Assembly: GCA_034509735.1 (NCBI GenBank)
Contig: JACGWO010000005.1
Span: forward strand, 26,778,383 to 26,842,382
DNA length: 64,000 nt
Source of the DNA: Sesamum alatum
Taxonomy: Eukaryota > Streptophyta > Magnoliopsida > Lamiales > Pedaliaceae
Direction: 5' to 3'
In this document: positions 1-13,303 of the stretch, piece after piece
Position numbering within the stretch: the stretch's first letter is position 1
Layout of the letters: each line of letters opens with the position of its first letter
Program-made: the position numbers and the translations under genes
The notes under the pieces: model-generated
The model's input: only the letters and a program-made list of their open reading frames with translations
Told to the model about the DNA's origin: nothing
The model's database searches: none

Positions 1-2320
1 AACACCCCATTTGGATATGAACAATTTTCCTACCTCATTTGTTGTTGTATGAATGCTTCGTTTCTTGATCCAAGATTGTTCAGGTTGATTTTTAGACTAT
101 TATTTATTGCATGAGCACCTGATGAACTTTTCAAGATAAGCTCCACAAGAAATATTGGTCAAATACAGAAACTAAAGGGATTAAGATGTAGCATAAGGCT
201 CACTAACAATAGATTCAAGAATCACATTCAAAATGCAGGCGGAATTAGTTGACGATTCAAATCTCAATCTACTGAGCGCCAATTTAGAATTTTGATATAG
301 TTCTTTGACTGAGTCGTTCTAATGTTTAATACTGGATGCATACAGATCTTCTAGATTATGGATCTGTTTGAGCAGCTACTCCATCACCTATCATTATATC
401 AAAACATTGGGATTCACCCTAGATTCCAAAAAGTATCAGAAAATAGACATTATTAGAAAGTTTCTAAGTTAGTGCAAGCTTTTGAAGATAATAAGGATTC
501 CTCATTTTCTTGAATCATTTTCCATTTATGTCTTTTCACATCACTAAAATTGATACAATTATATCACTGTGAGCTAACTGAATGTAAAAGTTGTTAAATT
601 GGTATCTGTTTCTTTATTCTAAATTGTTATTGTCTTTTGTTAAAGAAGAATCAACTCTCTTCAATCATTTGACAAGACTTTTGAGAAGAATTTCAAAATC
701 TCATTTGTAGGAAAACAAAATCATTTCTAGCGAACAATGTTCTGATACATTTGATGCAGCACCCTCAAGGTTGGATCGAAGCTCAAGTGCACTTTGTGCG
801 AGTGCTCGTCCTGAACATTTTCAAGAAAATGTCAAAACCCTGAAGCCTCTGTCGACCCAAATAATGTAAATTTTTTTCAACATTTAACTTCTTAGTCCCT
901 ATTAACTAAATATAATAGTTGGTATTATATTCTCTTATCTTTCTTTCCAATGAATTTTTTTTAATATTTAAATTTATTATTGAATATTTTGAAAATATTT
1001 TTAGTCATAATAAAAATATTTTTTAATATTCAATGCATAATTTATTAAAAGTATATTTTGTTTCTCTTTTTATAAAGAAATACAATTTCCAGAGTAAGTA
1101 CCAATGAGAATGAATATATTCAATATAAATGTTGAAAGAAAATACACTGAAAATTCTAAGTGTAATTGATGAAAAAAAAAGTAGTTAATTTTAATTATTT
1201 CCCTGGATCTCCTTTTGGTGATGTTCTTCCAAAACGTTGACTAATTATTACATGTACCTAATACATGTTTCACAAATTCAAATAAATAATTAATCTAAAA
1301 AGACTATAAATTAGAAAATATTTGACTAACACTAATGATTAAATAGAATATTTATATGGTTTTAATAGTTTTTCCTCTTATTTGTTTTTAGCCTTATAAC
1401 TTGATTCACTTTCTACTACTTTCCGTAATTTTCCTCTTATATTAACTTAAAATTAACCAATAAAATACTAATAATGGATCGAATTCATAACAATTATTAT
1501 GATTTTTTAAAACATATATATACATATATATATTGATTTACTTGGAAATATAATAATTTTTAGATGCTTAATGAATTATCACGTATAAGATGTTATGTTA
1601 TTTTATTGGTGATATTAAAATATGAAGCAACTTTAAAAACATAAGAGAAACACAAATATAGTCCACTAATTGATTTTAGTAAAATTTGAATTTTTTTTAG
1701 TAAAGCAGTTTGTGCTGGGGCGGGGGGTTTGGCGGACCCCTACCCATTTATTAATAATAAAAAAAAGTTATCATACAAGACCCCACTCAAAGCCAACAAA
1801 AGTAATAAGGAGTACTACTCCCTTACATTGTAAGTTCACTATAAAACCGCCCTCAATTTTCAACTTTTACATACACATGCCAAAGTCACACAACAATAAG
1901 ATTGAAATTAAAAGAAAAATACTCATACTTTCACAATCTAATGCAAAAAAAAAAAGATTAATTCTATTCCCGCGGGTCATTTATAGGCTCTTCCACTTGT
2001 GAGTACAATTTGGGGTGTGATTGTTTGGAGAGCATATAAAATTGTCAAGACAAATGTATATATTTCTCGCAGTCATGTTAGCACTATTTATTATGGTTGT
2101 TGGTGTTCAGCAAGTCAACAAAAATAACTATATACTTCTCCTGGAAAGAGCTCAAATTGTACATATGATATAGCTTACCAGTCTTCATATTGTAGACTTT
2201 TGCTGCAGTTAGCCTTATGGTGCAAAGCTCATTCTAGAACTATTTAGAAGTCCAACAAGTTCACCTTCAGACCTTAAATATATATCTCCAAGTCATATAA
2301 GATAAACTTGACAAAACAGA
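1..2320. other. Unassigned AT-rich stretch
   Basis: No gene, RNA or element boundary could be supported here. A short open run near 745-867 ends in TAA and has mixed coding-like composition, but it has no recognisable homology and no clear splice sites. The rest is AT-rich with short homopolymers. Confidence 0.4.
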
Positions 2321-2323
2321 ACA

Positions 2324-3098
2324 TCAATCCAAAATACTATGCCATACAAATTGGTGAAGAAAATGCTGCAGACCTGAGAAGAACACCGGGTGATTTGTCT
2401 CATGCAATCTAGTAAGCAGCTTATCTTCACTTTGTGACTTTGTGTCGCTACTTAAAGTAATTCGTTCTAGCTTAGTGCTGCCTAGGAAATTTGTATCGCC
2501 ACCATAACCATGGTCTGGACTTTCAAACACAAAAGGATGGTTGCAGCATTTCTTAAACTCCACCGGCATAGTTGTTTTGGATGACAATGAGAAGCTCCAT
2601 CACTTCTAATCATTAGATAAATGGAACATTCTGAAATTAGCTAAAGTCACATTAAAAAACATTTGGAGGCACATGAATCCAATTAATGGTATTTTGAAAC
2701 TGATGGATCATATGAAGTACTTTCTATACTGAATACAACTCAGTCAATGAAAAAGAAAATTGGGGAGAATAATGAGGGATTGTGGTAGTGAAGCACCACA
2801 TGACTACATGAGAACAAAATAATGAAAACAAGATAAATAACCAATAGATTTTAAAAATTTAGTATAGTGCTTAAGCGCTAAAATCTACTCACCAGACTTC
2901 TAAAGACCGCATGAACACTAAACTGATTCCTACAAACTCCTTTGTTCAAATCGTGGAAGTTATGTTCCAAAATCCATTTATAATACCTGGAGTGGTGAAA
3001 TTTCAATAAGGATGTGTTCAATTTCAGGAGGCAAAGACTTCCCTTCATCATTTATGACTCTTCTAACAGTGCGAGTCTCAATTCCATGTGATAGCAAG
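2324..3098 (-). pseudogene. Fragment of CHD1/CHR5-type chromatin remodeler
   Basis: This is a minus-strand remnant of the SNF2-helicase region of a CHD1-class nucleosome remodeler (CHR5 in plants), a nuclear ATP-dependent enzyme. One exon-like block (2987-3098) reads RRVINDEGKSLPPEIEHIL then SPLQ. It is preceded by an acceptor-like CCGCAG and followed by GT. This matches the family stretch just upstream of the second helicase lobe. A second block (about 2370-2600) reads FKKCCNHPFVFES, HGYGGDTNF, KLERI and LLTRLHETNH, which is the classic KKCCNHPFLFE region. The family segment that joins these blocks (QYYKWIL..RNF) is missing. The reading is disrupted after LHETNH, where the family has RVLIFSQM. 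No chromodomain, Walker A or other exon is visible. I infer a captured or duplicated gene fragment that is not functional. The family assignment is fairly secure; the exact symbol is less so. Confidence 0.6.
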
Positions 3099-3109
3099 CT
3101 GCGGAAAAA

Positions 3110-4740
3110 TAAAAAAACAGGAATTGACTGTTGAACCAAAAACCTAATCTTTACACCAAAACATCAAGAAAATTTGATCATGTTGAGACCCAAGAGAAGA
3201 AGGAAAGAGAAAGAATCAAATAATACCTCCATCTCATTGGATGAACTAAGATTCTTGTACGTCTGGATAAAGTGATCCTTACTCCTAAACTTGTCAGGTT
3301 AAAGAAAATGCAACAAATCCTACAATTGGTATAGTACATAAATACACATCCGCCAGTTTCATCCCACAAAAAGTAAAATTTAAGCACATTAAGAGGAACT
3401 CCTTATTGAATGAACACAAAAACACTAAAACACTCCTAATAAATCCTGCTGAGGCCAAACCCCAAGGACCTATTCCCTATAGACCAAAACAGACCCTTAT
3501 TCCTAGGGCTTGGGAGAAACCAAAAGAAATGTCATGGAACAAAGAAAGCAAGAAACCTAAAAAAAAGTTTAAGCTAATCTACCTAAGGAACTACCAATTT
3601 TCATCAATTCTCTATGTATAGCCAAATCATTTTCCTTAGCTGCGGAAAGGTAAACTTCTGCTAAATGTTAAAATCCATTCCAAATTATACTTAAGATGAG
3701 ATCAAAAGATAACGAAATCCTAGAATGTGCAAACAACAATTCTCAAAATGGATAAACATATCACCATAGCTCTTCAACACTGTTTTGCAGGGAAGTGCAA
3801 GTGTTAGCAACTTGTTCTTTGTTTTGAATTCTTGCAAACATAAAGTCACTACTCAAAGTCCGAGCAACTTAGGACAACTGAACCGGAGCAATAAATTCAA
3901 CTGAAAAGTGATCATAACGATAATGTTGTATATAAAGATGACTCACCATTCTTTAATCTATGAGCTTCATCAATGTACTCAAGAACATCCGAATATGATT
4001 AGCATTACAAGACCGCACAAGTCGAAACAATAAGTACTACCCACAAGAAAAATAATCAGAAATCAACTCTAAGCCAAGAAAAGTCATAAATTACAGCCAA
4101 GAATGAAGTCTTGATATTCTTTTGGATCTAGAAACTAAAGCTAACAGAAGAAAGATAACCTTCTTGACATAGAAACACAAACAAGAAAGTCCCAGTTCCT
4201 TAATGAAGGAAAAAATTAAGAAAACAGGGGGAAGAAAATCAGGTGTTTGCATAAATATATACTAAAAAAATATAAATTTTGAAATGTTGATATTCTATTT
4301 TTTAGTTATAAGTGTTGTTCAACAAAAGAAAAGAAAGGCATAGATCGAAGATCAAGAGGAACAAAAGTAAAAATATCAAGAGTATGAAGTGTCGGTTTTA
4401 ACGATTATACCTCCTATAAGTTTGCAATGTATCCTTGCTCTGATGTGATCCGAAATTGTTACCCTAGATGTATTCAAACTCAAACTGGTACTTACAATTT
4501 TTAGCATTTCTTGAAGTGGGACATGAAAGCCCCAACAGATTCGGCAATGGCGGATGAGCTATGGTGGGAAGTTAGAATGATGAAAAAAATATGAGAAGTC
4601 ACCTTTAAAAAAACCTTTCAATTTCTTCTTTTTTTTTTTTGGTTTTTTTCTTGTTTTGGTAGTATTACAAATTGACTTACATAATTATTAATCTATAAAA
4701 TAATAATTATACAAGGGTAATTTTGGAATATCAAAAAAAG
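3110..4740. other. Unassigned stretch upstream of CHD1-like fragment
   Basis: This interval may hold decayed intron or further fragment sequence of the remodeler-like remnant, but I could not align any additional exon. There is a T-rich run at 4626-4645. No supported gene. Confidence 0.35.
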
Positions 4741-4770
4741 AAAGAAACCAATATGGCTATTCATGTTTTT

Positions 4771-4794
4771 ATAGATAGATAGATAGATAGATAT
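4771..4794. repeat. (GATA)n microsatellite
   Basis: About five uninterrupted GATA tetranucleotides followed by a TA run. Simple tandem repeat. Confidence 0.9.
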
Positions 4795-4799
4795 ATTTG

Positions 4800-5856
4800 T
4801 GGGTAGGGGAAAATATATGTTAGAATCAATATTTTAAAACAAACTTTAAGATAATTTAATTGATATAAAATTTTTGTTTTATGTTATTAGTTTTTACGAA
4901 AGTTCTATTTGCACTTCTTTTTCATTATTTACTCACTAAATAATTAGCCAAATTTTATGTACTTTAATTGCGATATAGAATATTTCATTTGAGATAAATT
5001 GAAATACATTAAGAAATTACTTTGAATAAATCTAGATCCAAAAGTAATAAATTTATCGTTTCTATGAAAGTTCTTCTCGAACACTTATAACGCCTTATCT
5101 ATATATATTGTCTTTGTCTAATTTCTTTTTCCTGGATAATTGTTAGCTTATTTAATTATTGTGTAAACTTTATTCTTAATATTTTGAATTACACATTCAA
5201 AACTATCGGATTCGAAACTATCTTTGGCTATTCTATTTCTATTGAATAGGTTTTAAATAAACGGTGTACAAATTTTTACTCAAAATGTATCTTAGTATAC
5301 TTTTTTTCATGTTTACTGATATTCATATTTTTACAATTTTGTGGAAGACATTTATTTTTCTTGTTGTATCGTGAATTATTTAATCTGTTGTGAGAATAAT
5401 GTTTGTCAAGTAAATTTATATATTTTTTGTCATGTTTCTTTTTATTTATGATTTTATATTTTGTGATGAATTTTTATGGATAACAATTGATACCAAAGTA
5501 TTTCCGAATAATTTTGATGGGTTCACATTTTTATAAAAATATTAGAAGAGAAAAATATATCTCATTTGAAATTCGAATTGACATTTACAATATTTTTTAG
5601 ATTTTTTTTTCTAATGTAATGATAATAAGAGAAGATCTTTCTCTTTGATAGGGTTTTCGGAAAAAAAAATGAAGAAATATTTTTTTCTCATAATATAAGT
5701 TAATATAACTAAAATTTGTTTTACGCAAAAAGTTTGTCACCGCACAACACACAGGGCAAATGCTAGTAATAAAAATGAACGCTACATACAAAATTAAATG
5801 TATGATATAATTATTATATTTTAGGTAACTTGTGACAAACGACTTTTGGTGTGAGA
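4800..5856. other. AT-rich intergenic stretch
   Basis: No coding signal or element boundary recognised. The sequence near 4800-4860 (GGGTAGGGGAAAATATATG and onward) weakly resembles the block repeated near 10.0, 19.7 and 28.1 kb. Confidence 0.35.
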
Positions 5857-5865
5857 TAAAATAAA

Positions 5866-6650
5866 GGATTTCACTGGTCTCCCCTCCTACTATGGGATTA
5901 TATAGAAATGCCCCTCTCTTACTATGAAAATTACAAATTGCCCCTTCTGCCTCACATGTGTAATTAGTCAAATTTAATAATAGGTGCTTAAATGACCATT
6001 TCACCCTCATTCATAAAACTAAAAAATAATTCAATAAATTGAAAATAGAAATGAACCAAAATATGTTCAAGTATTTTATTTTTCAAATCAATTCTTCCCA
6101 TCGTGTTCCTCACCCTATCGTTTTTCTTGTTTTTCTAATTCTTTCCAGTCCCAATATCACCACTTCATGACTTGTTTAAATTTATTTGACATAAAACTGA
6201 TTGAACTGTTGAAATTAGACTCAATATTTTTAAATTTTGGATAATATAAGCTTTATTTTTATTACTTTCTGCAAAATAATATAATTTCAAAAAAAAATTG
6301 CAAGCTTTGATGATACTTAGGAATAGAAATTAATATCACAACCTACAGATACACAATATGTGGTTAAAAAATATTATAAAATAATATAGTAAAAGCTACA
6401 AGTATACACCCTTTTTAACTTAAAAAATAACAAATTACCCCTTGGGTATTTAAGTCACAGAAAATAGAGCTATTCAAGTTGAGGGTTTTATAGGAAGTTT
6501 AGATCAATTTTTTTATGACATCAGCAAAATCTGTTAAGTTGACCAACGAAAGGGACAATTTGTAAGTTGGATATATTTAAAAGTGAATTTGTAAGAGGGG
6601 GGAATTTGTATATTCCCCCTAGTAGTAGGGGAGGTTGGTGTAATTAACCC
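5866..6650. mobile_element. Foldback MULE-like element, 9-bp TSD
   Basis: Inverted termini are visible. The left end reads GGATTTCACTGGTCTCCCCT. The reverse complement of the right end reads GGGTTAATTACACCAACCTC followed by CCCTACTACTAGGGG, matching CCCTCCTACTATGGG on the left. It is flanked by TAAAATAAA (5857-5865) and TAAAGTAAA (6651-6659), a 9-bp target duplication with one mismatch. That length is typical of Mutator-like elements. There is no transposase, so it is non-autonomous. Confidence 0.7.
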
Positions 6651-6815
6651 TAAAGTAAAATAGTTGGCATTATTGCATACTAAATTCTTCTTGTAAGCAA
6701 ATTATGAGATTGATAGGAAATTAACTTATTAATATGACAACTGAAAACATAGAACACAAAAGATTTTGAAGCTTTAAAACTAACAACTTCGTCTTATTAT
6801 GAAAAATTTATCTAA

Positions 6816-7006
6816 CTATATATATATATATATATATATTATTCAATTCACCCATGATTAATATTAATGTAGGATAGGTCACACAATTAACAACATGTGT
6901 AACTTTTTGCTTGATACAGGAGGAAAAAGAGCAACTATAATCTCTTTAATATGAAAATTAAGTATACTGTGAAAATACAATATATATATATATATATATA
7001 TATATT
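6816..7006. repeat. Two (AT)n tracts
   Basis: Dinucleotide TA runs lie at about 6816-6839 and 6980-7006, with AT-rich sequence between them. Confidence 0.85.
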
Positions 7007-7078
7007 TTATCAAATTGTTGCATCCCATAAAAGTTGAGAAAATAAGTGTAAACAAAAATACATTAAAGAATAAATAAA

Positions 7079-7109
7079 TCTATATCTATATCTATATCTA
7101 TATCTATAC
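7079..7109. repeat. (TATATC)n microsatellite
   Basis: Four to five hexamer repeats at the proposed Helitron 5' terminus. Confidence 0.85.
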
Positions 7110-7643
7110 TCTATATAAATATGTGAATACTCAAGTTGTTTGTTCTCATTGTGAAAAGATAAATATACCCTCATTTAAATATTATTAATTATTATATTAC
7201 AGATTCTGGAATTTTTAACAATCTAGAATTCTAAATATTCTAAACCTCCTATATATAAATTTAGGATAAAAAACCTAAATCGTGAATCATGAATGAATCC
7301 AATTATATAGAATTTTAATAACCTGCTTCTAATCGTGAATCATGAATGAGCCTAATTACACAGACCTGTCACGTATTAAATTTTAATAACATTCACACAA
7401 AATTATATTATAAAATTAGTTATAGAAAAAATAAATTTCTATAAGAAAAATATTTAAGAGTCTTAATGGCTCTAAACTACTTAGAGAATGAATAACATAT
7501 TCAACTAAAAAAAAAATATGTCAAATAATTTTTCAACACAATTACTTTGCTAGAAGAAATCTTAATTATATTAAGAAACTTTTAATTTACCATGACACAT
7601 TAAAATTTAAATAAACTACACATGGATAATATATAAAATACTA

Positions 7644-7645
<2 letters not shown>

Positions 7646-7678
<33 letters not shown>

Positions 7679-7691
7679 TATAATAATAATA
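7646..7691. repeat. (AAT)n microsatellite
   Basis: About eleven ATA/AAT trinucleotides, then a short interruption and four more. Confidence 0.9.
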
Positions 7692-7789
7692 AATATCAAA
7701 ATTTCAATTATAAATTAAAATTAATTTATGGATATGATATTATTAAATTGAAATTACTTGTGAAAATTCAACTATTGAGTGAATCTCTT

Positions 7790-9045
7790 AGTACTTGATT
7801 TTTTAGTATTAGATAATCCTGAATGCTTTACTTTTACATCTATTGATTTTTATATTAATTAACAGAGTAAAAGTATTACAACAACAAATGTGAGATAAAA
7901 AAATAAGTTGTAACATAATATATTATTGAATAAGAAATAGATTGCACCAATCAGTGCATATGAAAATAAGATTAAGAAGTTAAACTAAAAACATATAGAA
8001 TTAAAAAGTGCAATATAAAGGAAAAAAATAAAATTTTATACTATAACATTTCAAATTTTAGAAGATAAAGCATGTAAATAATACTTTGACAATATTTAAA
8101 AGTTGATACTGAATTATAATTAACATTAGGATCTTACAATACAAAATATTGACAATATTGTCCAATTAAATTATACTTTTATAATAACAGTCAATAAATA
8201 ATTAGTTTGTAATCATTTAGTATCAATAAATTAAATATCAATGACACTCAAAATATAGTAAAAGAAAACATATTACATATACAGACATAATATCGCAAAA
8301 ATCAAACAATAGCAAAGAGACACAATAAAACCTGCGAATAAAAATTGATCAATTTTATTAAAATGGAATTTCTTCTAAAATGGAATAATGAATAAGTATC
8401 AAAATTTAATTACAAATAAAGATTATCAATCTGATTAAATTAGAAGTGTTATTGAAAATTTAAGAAAAATCTAACTAATTTATTTTAGTTCAGTATTAAT
8501 AGGCTAAAAATACCATGTCCCCCTCCCCCTGCACCCCAAGACATTGACACTGAAGAAGAGTATAAATAGTAATATGATAAATAATTTAATTTAAAACCTT
8601 ATCTTATTGAGTAGTATTAGATAATCTTGAATGTTTTACTTTAAATCTATTGTTTCTTTTATAAAGGTGAAAAATAAAATTTTATAAAATAATATTTCAA
8701 AATTTAGAAGTTAATAAAGCATGTAAATAATGCTTTGATAATATAAAAAAGTAGATACTGAAATATGATTAACATGCATTATAGGATCTTATAATACAAA
8801 TATTGGTACTATGGTCCAATTTGATTATAGTTTTATAACAATAGTCAATAAATAATTAATTTGTAATAGTGTCAATAAATTAAAAAAAATAAAATTCAAA
8901 TATAGTAGTAAAAGAAAACATACAACACACATACAAAATGTAACAAAAAATAAAACAAAATTAAACAATAGAAAAATAGACATAATAAAACCTACAAATA
9001 AAATTGATCAATTTATTTTATTAAATTAGAATTTCTTCTATCCAA
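7790..9045 (+). repeat. Diverged tandem duplication inside the Helitron
   Basis: Two copies can be aligned by eye, about 7790-8385 and 8605-9045. Shared landmarks include AGTATTAGATAATC(C/T)TGAATG, AAAGCATGTAAATAAT, AGTCAATAAATAATTA and AATTGATCAATTTTATT-like ends. Several hundred bases repeat with substitutions and indels. No coding sequence was found. Confidence 0.7.
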
Positions 9046-9469
9046 GATAAGGAGCTTTAACTAAATATTTTTATTTTAATATTAATTTTTCGAATATCAT
9101 TATTTTATATTTTCTTATTAATTGGTTTGATATATAATAATGAAATAATCATTAGTGAATATACGAAATACAAAATTTCAATTTTGGGAAATATCTTTTT
9201 ATTCAATAGTACCAATTAAGTTTAGAAAGTGAGTTATAATTAATAAATTGAATAGTTTCTTTATCAATTTAAATAATTATTATCAATTTATTTGAAAATA
9301 TAATTGTATAATACTAATGTTTCATTGAAAAAATACGAATAATATCATGAACTTAACATAAATGATATATTTACTTCTAAAAATATATTTGTAAACGTGC
9401 ATCGCACGTCATTCTTTCTAATAAAGTGAAAAAGGTTTACAAATTTAAAAGCAACAAAGGGAAATACAA

Positions 9470-10050
9470 AATTAAATGCTACTGAAATCTAATTATAATT
9501 AAAAGGAGATTAATTTAAAAGATTTAATAAATATTAGATTACCATTTTTCATATTTTAATAGTTAAATTACTGATTTGGTACCACCATTAAAAACAATAT
9601 AAATACATAATAAAGATGAAATATGCTAATTATTGTCAGAAATATGTATAGATTAATTTAATTATAATTTATATTATATTTAATAAAAAGTTTTAATTAT
9701 GTGAAGTGATTTTGATTCAATGATTTCAATCATTGAGTTTTTATTTATACATGCATTTTCTTTTACATAATTAAATAGCTGTATTGTATGTTCTCAATTG
9801 CAAGAAAGAAAAAAAAAAAAAAAAGAAAATAGACACCACCTATTATAACCATTGACATTAATAGTTCTTTATTATTATTTTGTTTTTTGTTTTTGGGGGA
9901 GGGGGGGGGGGCATAATATTAAAAATATATTATTACTTATAGCGATTTTTCAATCAAAAATTATTTTAACATAAAACTCATTTAGAAATTAAAATGAAAT
10001 TAATCTTTACCACAAATATATACAGGGGTTGGGAATATATATATTAAAAT
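9470..10050 (+). repeat. Direct repeat, copy 1
   Basis: This segment recurs at about 11095-11755. Shared landmarks are ATTACCATTTTTCATATTT, GATTTGGTACCAC, TAAAGATGAAATATG, TTTAATAAAAAGTTTTAA, TCTCAATTGCAAGAAA and GGGAATATATATAT. Copy 1 has only three TTA units (near 9858) where copy 2 has about 37. A G-rich run (about 9895-9911) lies where copy 2 has GGGGGG. Confidence 0.8.
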
Positions 10051-10273
10051 TAATATTTTCAAAATTATAAAATATAATAAAAAAAATAGGGGATCTAATT
10101 TAAACAGGCCAAATAAATTAGAAACTATTAACATTGTCATTAATGCTTGCTATTAATGTTAACCTACCAATTAAAGTATTTTATAATAAAAAAAATCTAA
10201 ATTCTAAGGACTCATCATTTGGTCAAAATTGAATAATTTGGTTAAAAGACTTCCTTTAAATATAATGTACTAG
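10021..10273. repeat. Intergenic block also found upstream of NLR 1 and at 28.1 kb
   Basis: The block contains AAACTATTAACATT, TTAATGCTTGCTATTAATG and AAGACTTCCTT. Diverged copies lie at about 19683-19906 and 28098-28325. The copy upstream of NLR gene 1 suggests segmental duplication of NLR flanking DNA. Confidence 0.65.
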
Positions 10274-10300
10274 CGTGTGCTCCGTACTATGCACGATTTT
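10270..10300 (-). mobile_element. Helitron-like 3' terminus (minus strand)
   Basis: Read on the minus strand: CGTGC-ATA-GTACG (a stem with one G-T wobble), GAGCACACG, then CTAG, followed by T. This fits a Helitron CTRR terminus. The 5' end of the element was not identified. A similar but decayed terminus lies at 19903-19930. Confidence 0.45.
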
Positions 10301-11094
10301 AATTTAATCATGACTAAACTTATATATTACAAAATTTATAAATTGTGGAAAACTAGTTAAGAATATTATTTAATGAGATCAATAATATAATATTATCTTT
10401 TTTCTAAATTACAATGCATCCATGTCAATAAAATTTACAGAAATTTAAAATCATCAAAATAAGAATGACGAGATATACATCCAATAAAATTAAATTTTGA
10501 TTAATTGTTAAGTCTTAATTATTGACATGTGATCGTCTCCCTCGTTATCTGTTATGGACTTGGAATTTAGTCAAAAAAAAAAAGGACTGCTATCATAAAA
10601 AATATGATTTAGAAATTATAAAATTATATCAAATGAGAAAAAAACGTTGATAATTATTGTAAAAATTGCATAATTAAGGAATCTTGATCATGCGTCATAT
10701 TACAGGTAATGGTTTGAGTAAAAATAAAAATATGAGTAAAGAAAAAATTGCATGGTAAGAACAATGAAAAAAATGCGTTAAAAAAAACAATATAAAAATG
10801 CTTTGAGAAAACTTTTTAATAAATTTTGGATCTATTTATAAAAGTTGTTCTCTAATATTTCAATCCCTTCACAGTATTTGTACATTTATTCAAAAATATA
10901 TCAAAATATTTTGTTTATCCATCCCTTGAGTAATTCTTCTCTATCTTTTTTTTTTTTTTAATTAAGATTATAATGATTTATTTTGTGCTTTTTTAATATG
11001 CGTACATAATTATATTGACTCTATCTCCCTTGGTTTAAGATAAAATAAATTAATTATAATCACATTAGTGATTTGGTACTGATTTTAGGCAATC
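10301..11094. other. AT-rich stretch without recognisable genes
   Basis: No coding, RNA or element boundaries seen. There are several poly-A and poly-T runs. Confidence 0.4.
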
Positions 11095-11755
<661 letters not shown>

Positions 11756-11839
11756 TAGCAAAACGAAATTTGATCAAATTAGTTCAATTTTGACCAAATT
11801 CTTTTTTCTGGTGTTTTTGAATTTTATAATTCCAAAGAA

Positions 11840-12150
11840 AAATCTCATTGGTTAGAAATATTATTTATTTTTAATATATTAATTATTTATTTTGTATTTA
11901 TCTAGAATATTATCTCCAAGATTATAAAAAAAATTAATTGTCAAGAAAAAAATCTTGTTGGTTAGAAACATCATTTATTTTAATATATTGAATATTTATT
12001 TTATATTTATCCAAAATCGTATATCCAAGATTATAATTGAATTTCTAATTATCAAGACAAAATCTAATTGGTTGGAAACATTATCTTTTAATATATTAGA
12101 TATTATTTTATATTTACCCAAATCATATCCCCAAAATTATGATACTATTT
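11840..12150 (+). repeat. Three tandem copies of a ~110-bp unit
   Basis: Units begin near 11840, 11950 and 12060 with AAATCTCATTGGTTAGAAA, AAATCTTGTTGGTTAGAAA and AAATCTAATTGGTTGGAAA. Each continues through TTTAATATATT and a CCAAGATTATA-like segment. Confidence 0.85.
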
Positions 12151-12339
12151 TAATTTATATTTATCTTAAATTATTACCTAATGACCATGGTCTTTGTCAC
12201 ATTTGTATTTAAATACTCTGCATCTCTCATTCATTATAGACTCAATTCTACCAATTTTCTATTCTCTATTAAATAATTTTAAAATTTAACACTCCATATA
12301 CTTAATTCTTCTCATTGCTTTTTCTATGGCTACAGTGAC

Positions 12340-12564
12340 ATCTTACACTTTTCTATGGTATTAATTTATTTGTTTTCCTCCATGATCTTTCAATTATGTA
12401 TCTTCATCCATTACTCATATATACTTATGTCTATTAAATTTTAATATTTATTTATCGTTTACACTCATCTCATGTGGCTAAACTGATGTTTTACTCTTTA
12501 TCACAATGTCATTTTATTTTTTATATCTTAGTTTTCATGATACTTGAAATATTGAAGTAATAAT
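12340..12564 (+). repeat. Left part of AT-rich tandem array
   Basis: Diverged sequence of the same kind as 13304-14511. Its end, ATATTGAAGTAATAAT, matches ATATTGAGATAATAAT at about 13917-13932 inside the array. Confidence 0.55.
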
Positions 12565-13303
12565 TGTTGACGTCAAAATATTTTGGAATAAATTACCAAT
12601 TAAAGCCCAAATAAATCGGCTAGCAATTGGGTTCCAAGATAAAAGTCCATAATAAATTTGGGCTCGTAATGAAGAAATTAAATTCATAAGCCCATATTAA
12701 ATTTGGGTCTTATGTATTTTTATGGGTCAATCCGAAATAAATATATATATTATTTTGGATTGACTAAATTGGGCCGGCTACATGATCGAAATGCAGTCCA
12801 TCAAAAGACCAGTCCATGTCATAGCCCACGGTGATCAAGCCCAACAGACATGAGCCCAAGCTACCGTAACCCTACTCATGCCTATGAATAAGGGGCCTCC
12901 ACAACTCAAGAGAAGAGGATTCCAGAGAGCATTGAAGACAATACAAAATAAGAGGTCACTTCACACGAAACAAGAAATCCAAAGACCCAAGTCCAAAAGC
13001 TCTCTGCCACGACGAAGATCCACGACCGCGAAGGTTCCAAGTCTTTCTCGGCATCAAATCCTTCAAGGCCTTGATACCAAATTTCAAGGTGCCACGTAGT
13101 TTGCTCCACAAATCCAAAGGAGATTACACTTCAACGTCCAAGAACAAGCGTCAGCCCTTGGATTAAAATTCGGAGAGAAGAATCAGGGGATTACATTCAC
13201 TATAGAGATTGTATCCACTTTTCATTTTAAATCAATAAAATTATTTGTCCATATTTTTCTTGTCTTGTAATTATTTTTGCAGACACGAAATTTTTTGTGA
13301 ACT
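12565..13303. mobile_element. Solo-LTR or TRIM-like insertion with 5-bp TSD
   Basis: A 739-bp, relatively GC-rich block begins TGTTGACGTC and is flanked by ATAAT on both sides (12560-12564 and 13304-13308). The array copy at about 13917-13950 represents the empty site (ATATTGAG.TAATAATCT.TACCAT), which supports both the boundary and the target duplication. It contains many GCCCA/GGGCC words and no coding capacity. The right end, GTGAACT, is not a canonical CA, so the LTR identity is inferred. A TRIM or other element is possible. Confidence 0.55.

Larger units (their letters stand above)
7079..9421 (+). mobile_element. Putative non-autonomous Helitron
   Basis: The 3' end has the Helitron hallmark. 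A perfect stem ACGTGC/GCACGT with loop ATC (9395-9409) is followed 8 nt later by CTAA at 9418-9421. The next base is T. The proposed 5' end is TC at 7079, preceded by A, so the insertion lies between A and T without target duplication, as Helitrons do. The 5' end starts in a (TATATC)n run, TCTATATCTATATC, resembling known plant Helitron 5' termini. No Rep/helicase coding capacity is present. The 3' end is well supported; the 5' end is an inference. Confidence 0.6.

Noticed and set aside
1670..2002. 110-residue open frame
   Set aside because: Non-ATG start, lysine-rich low-complexity product in AT-rich DNA, no homology recognised.
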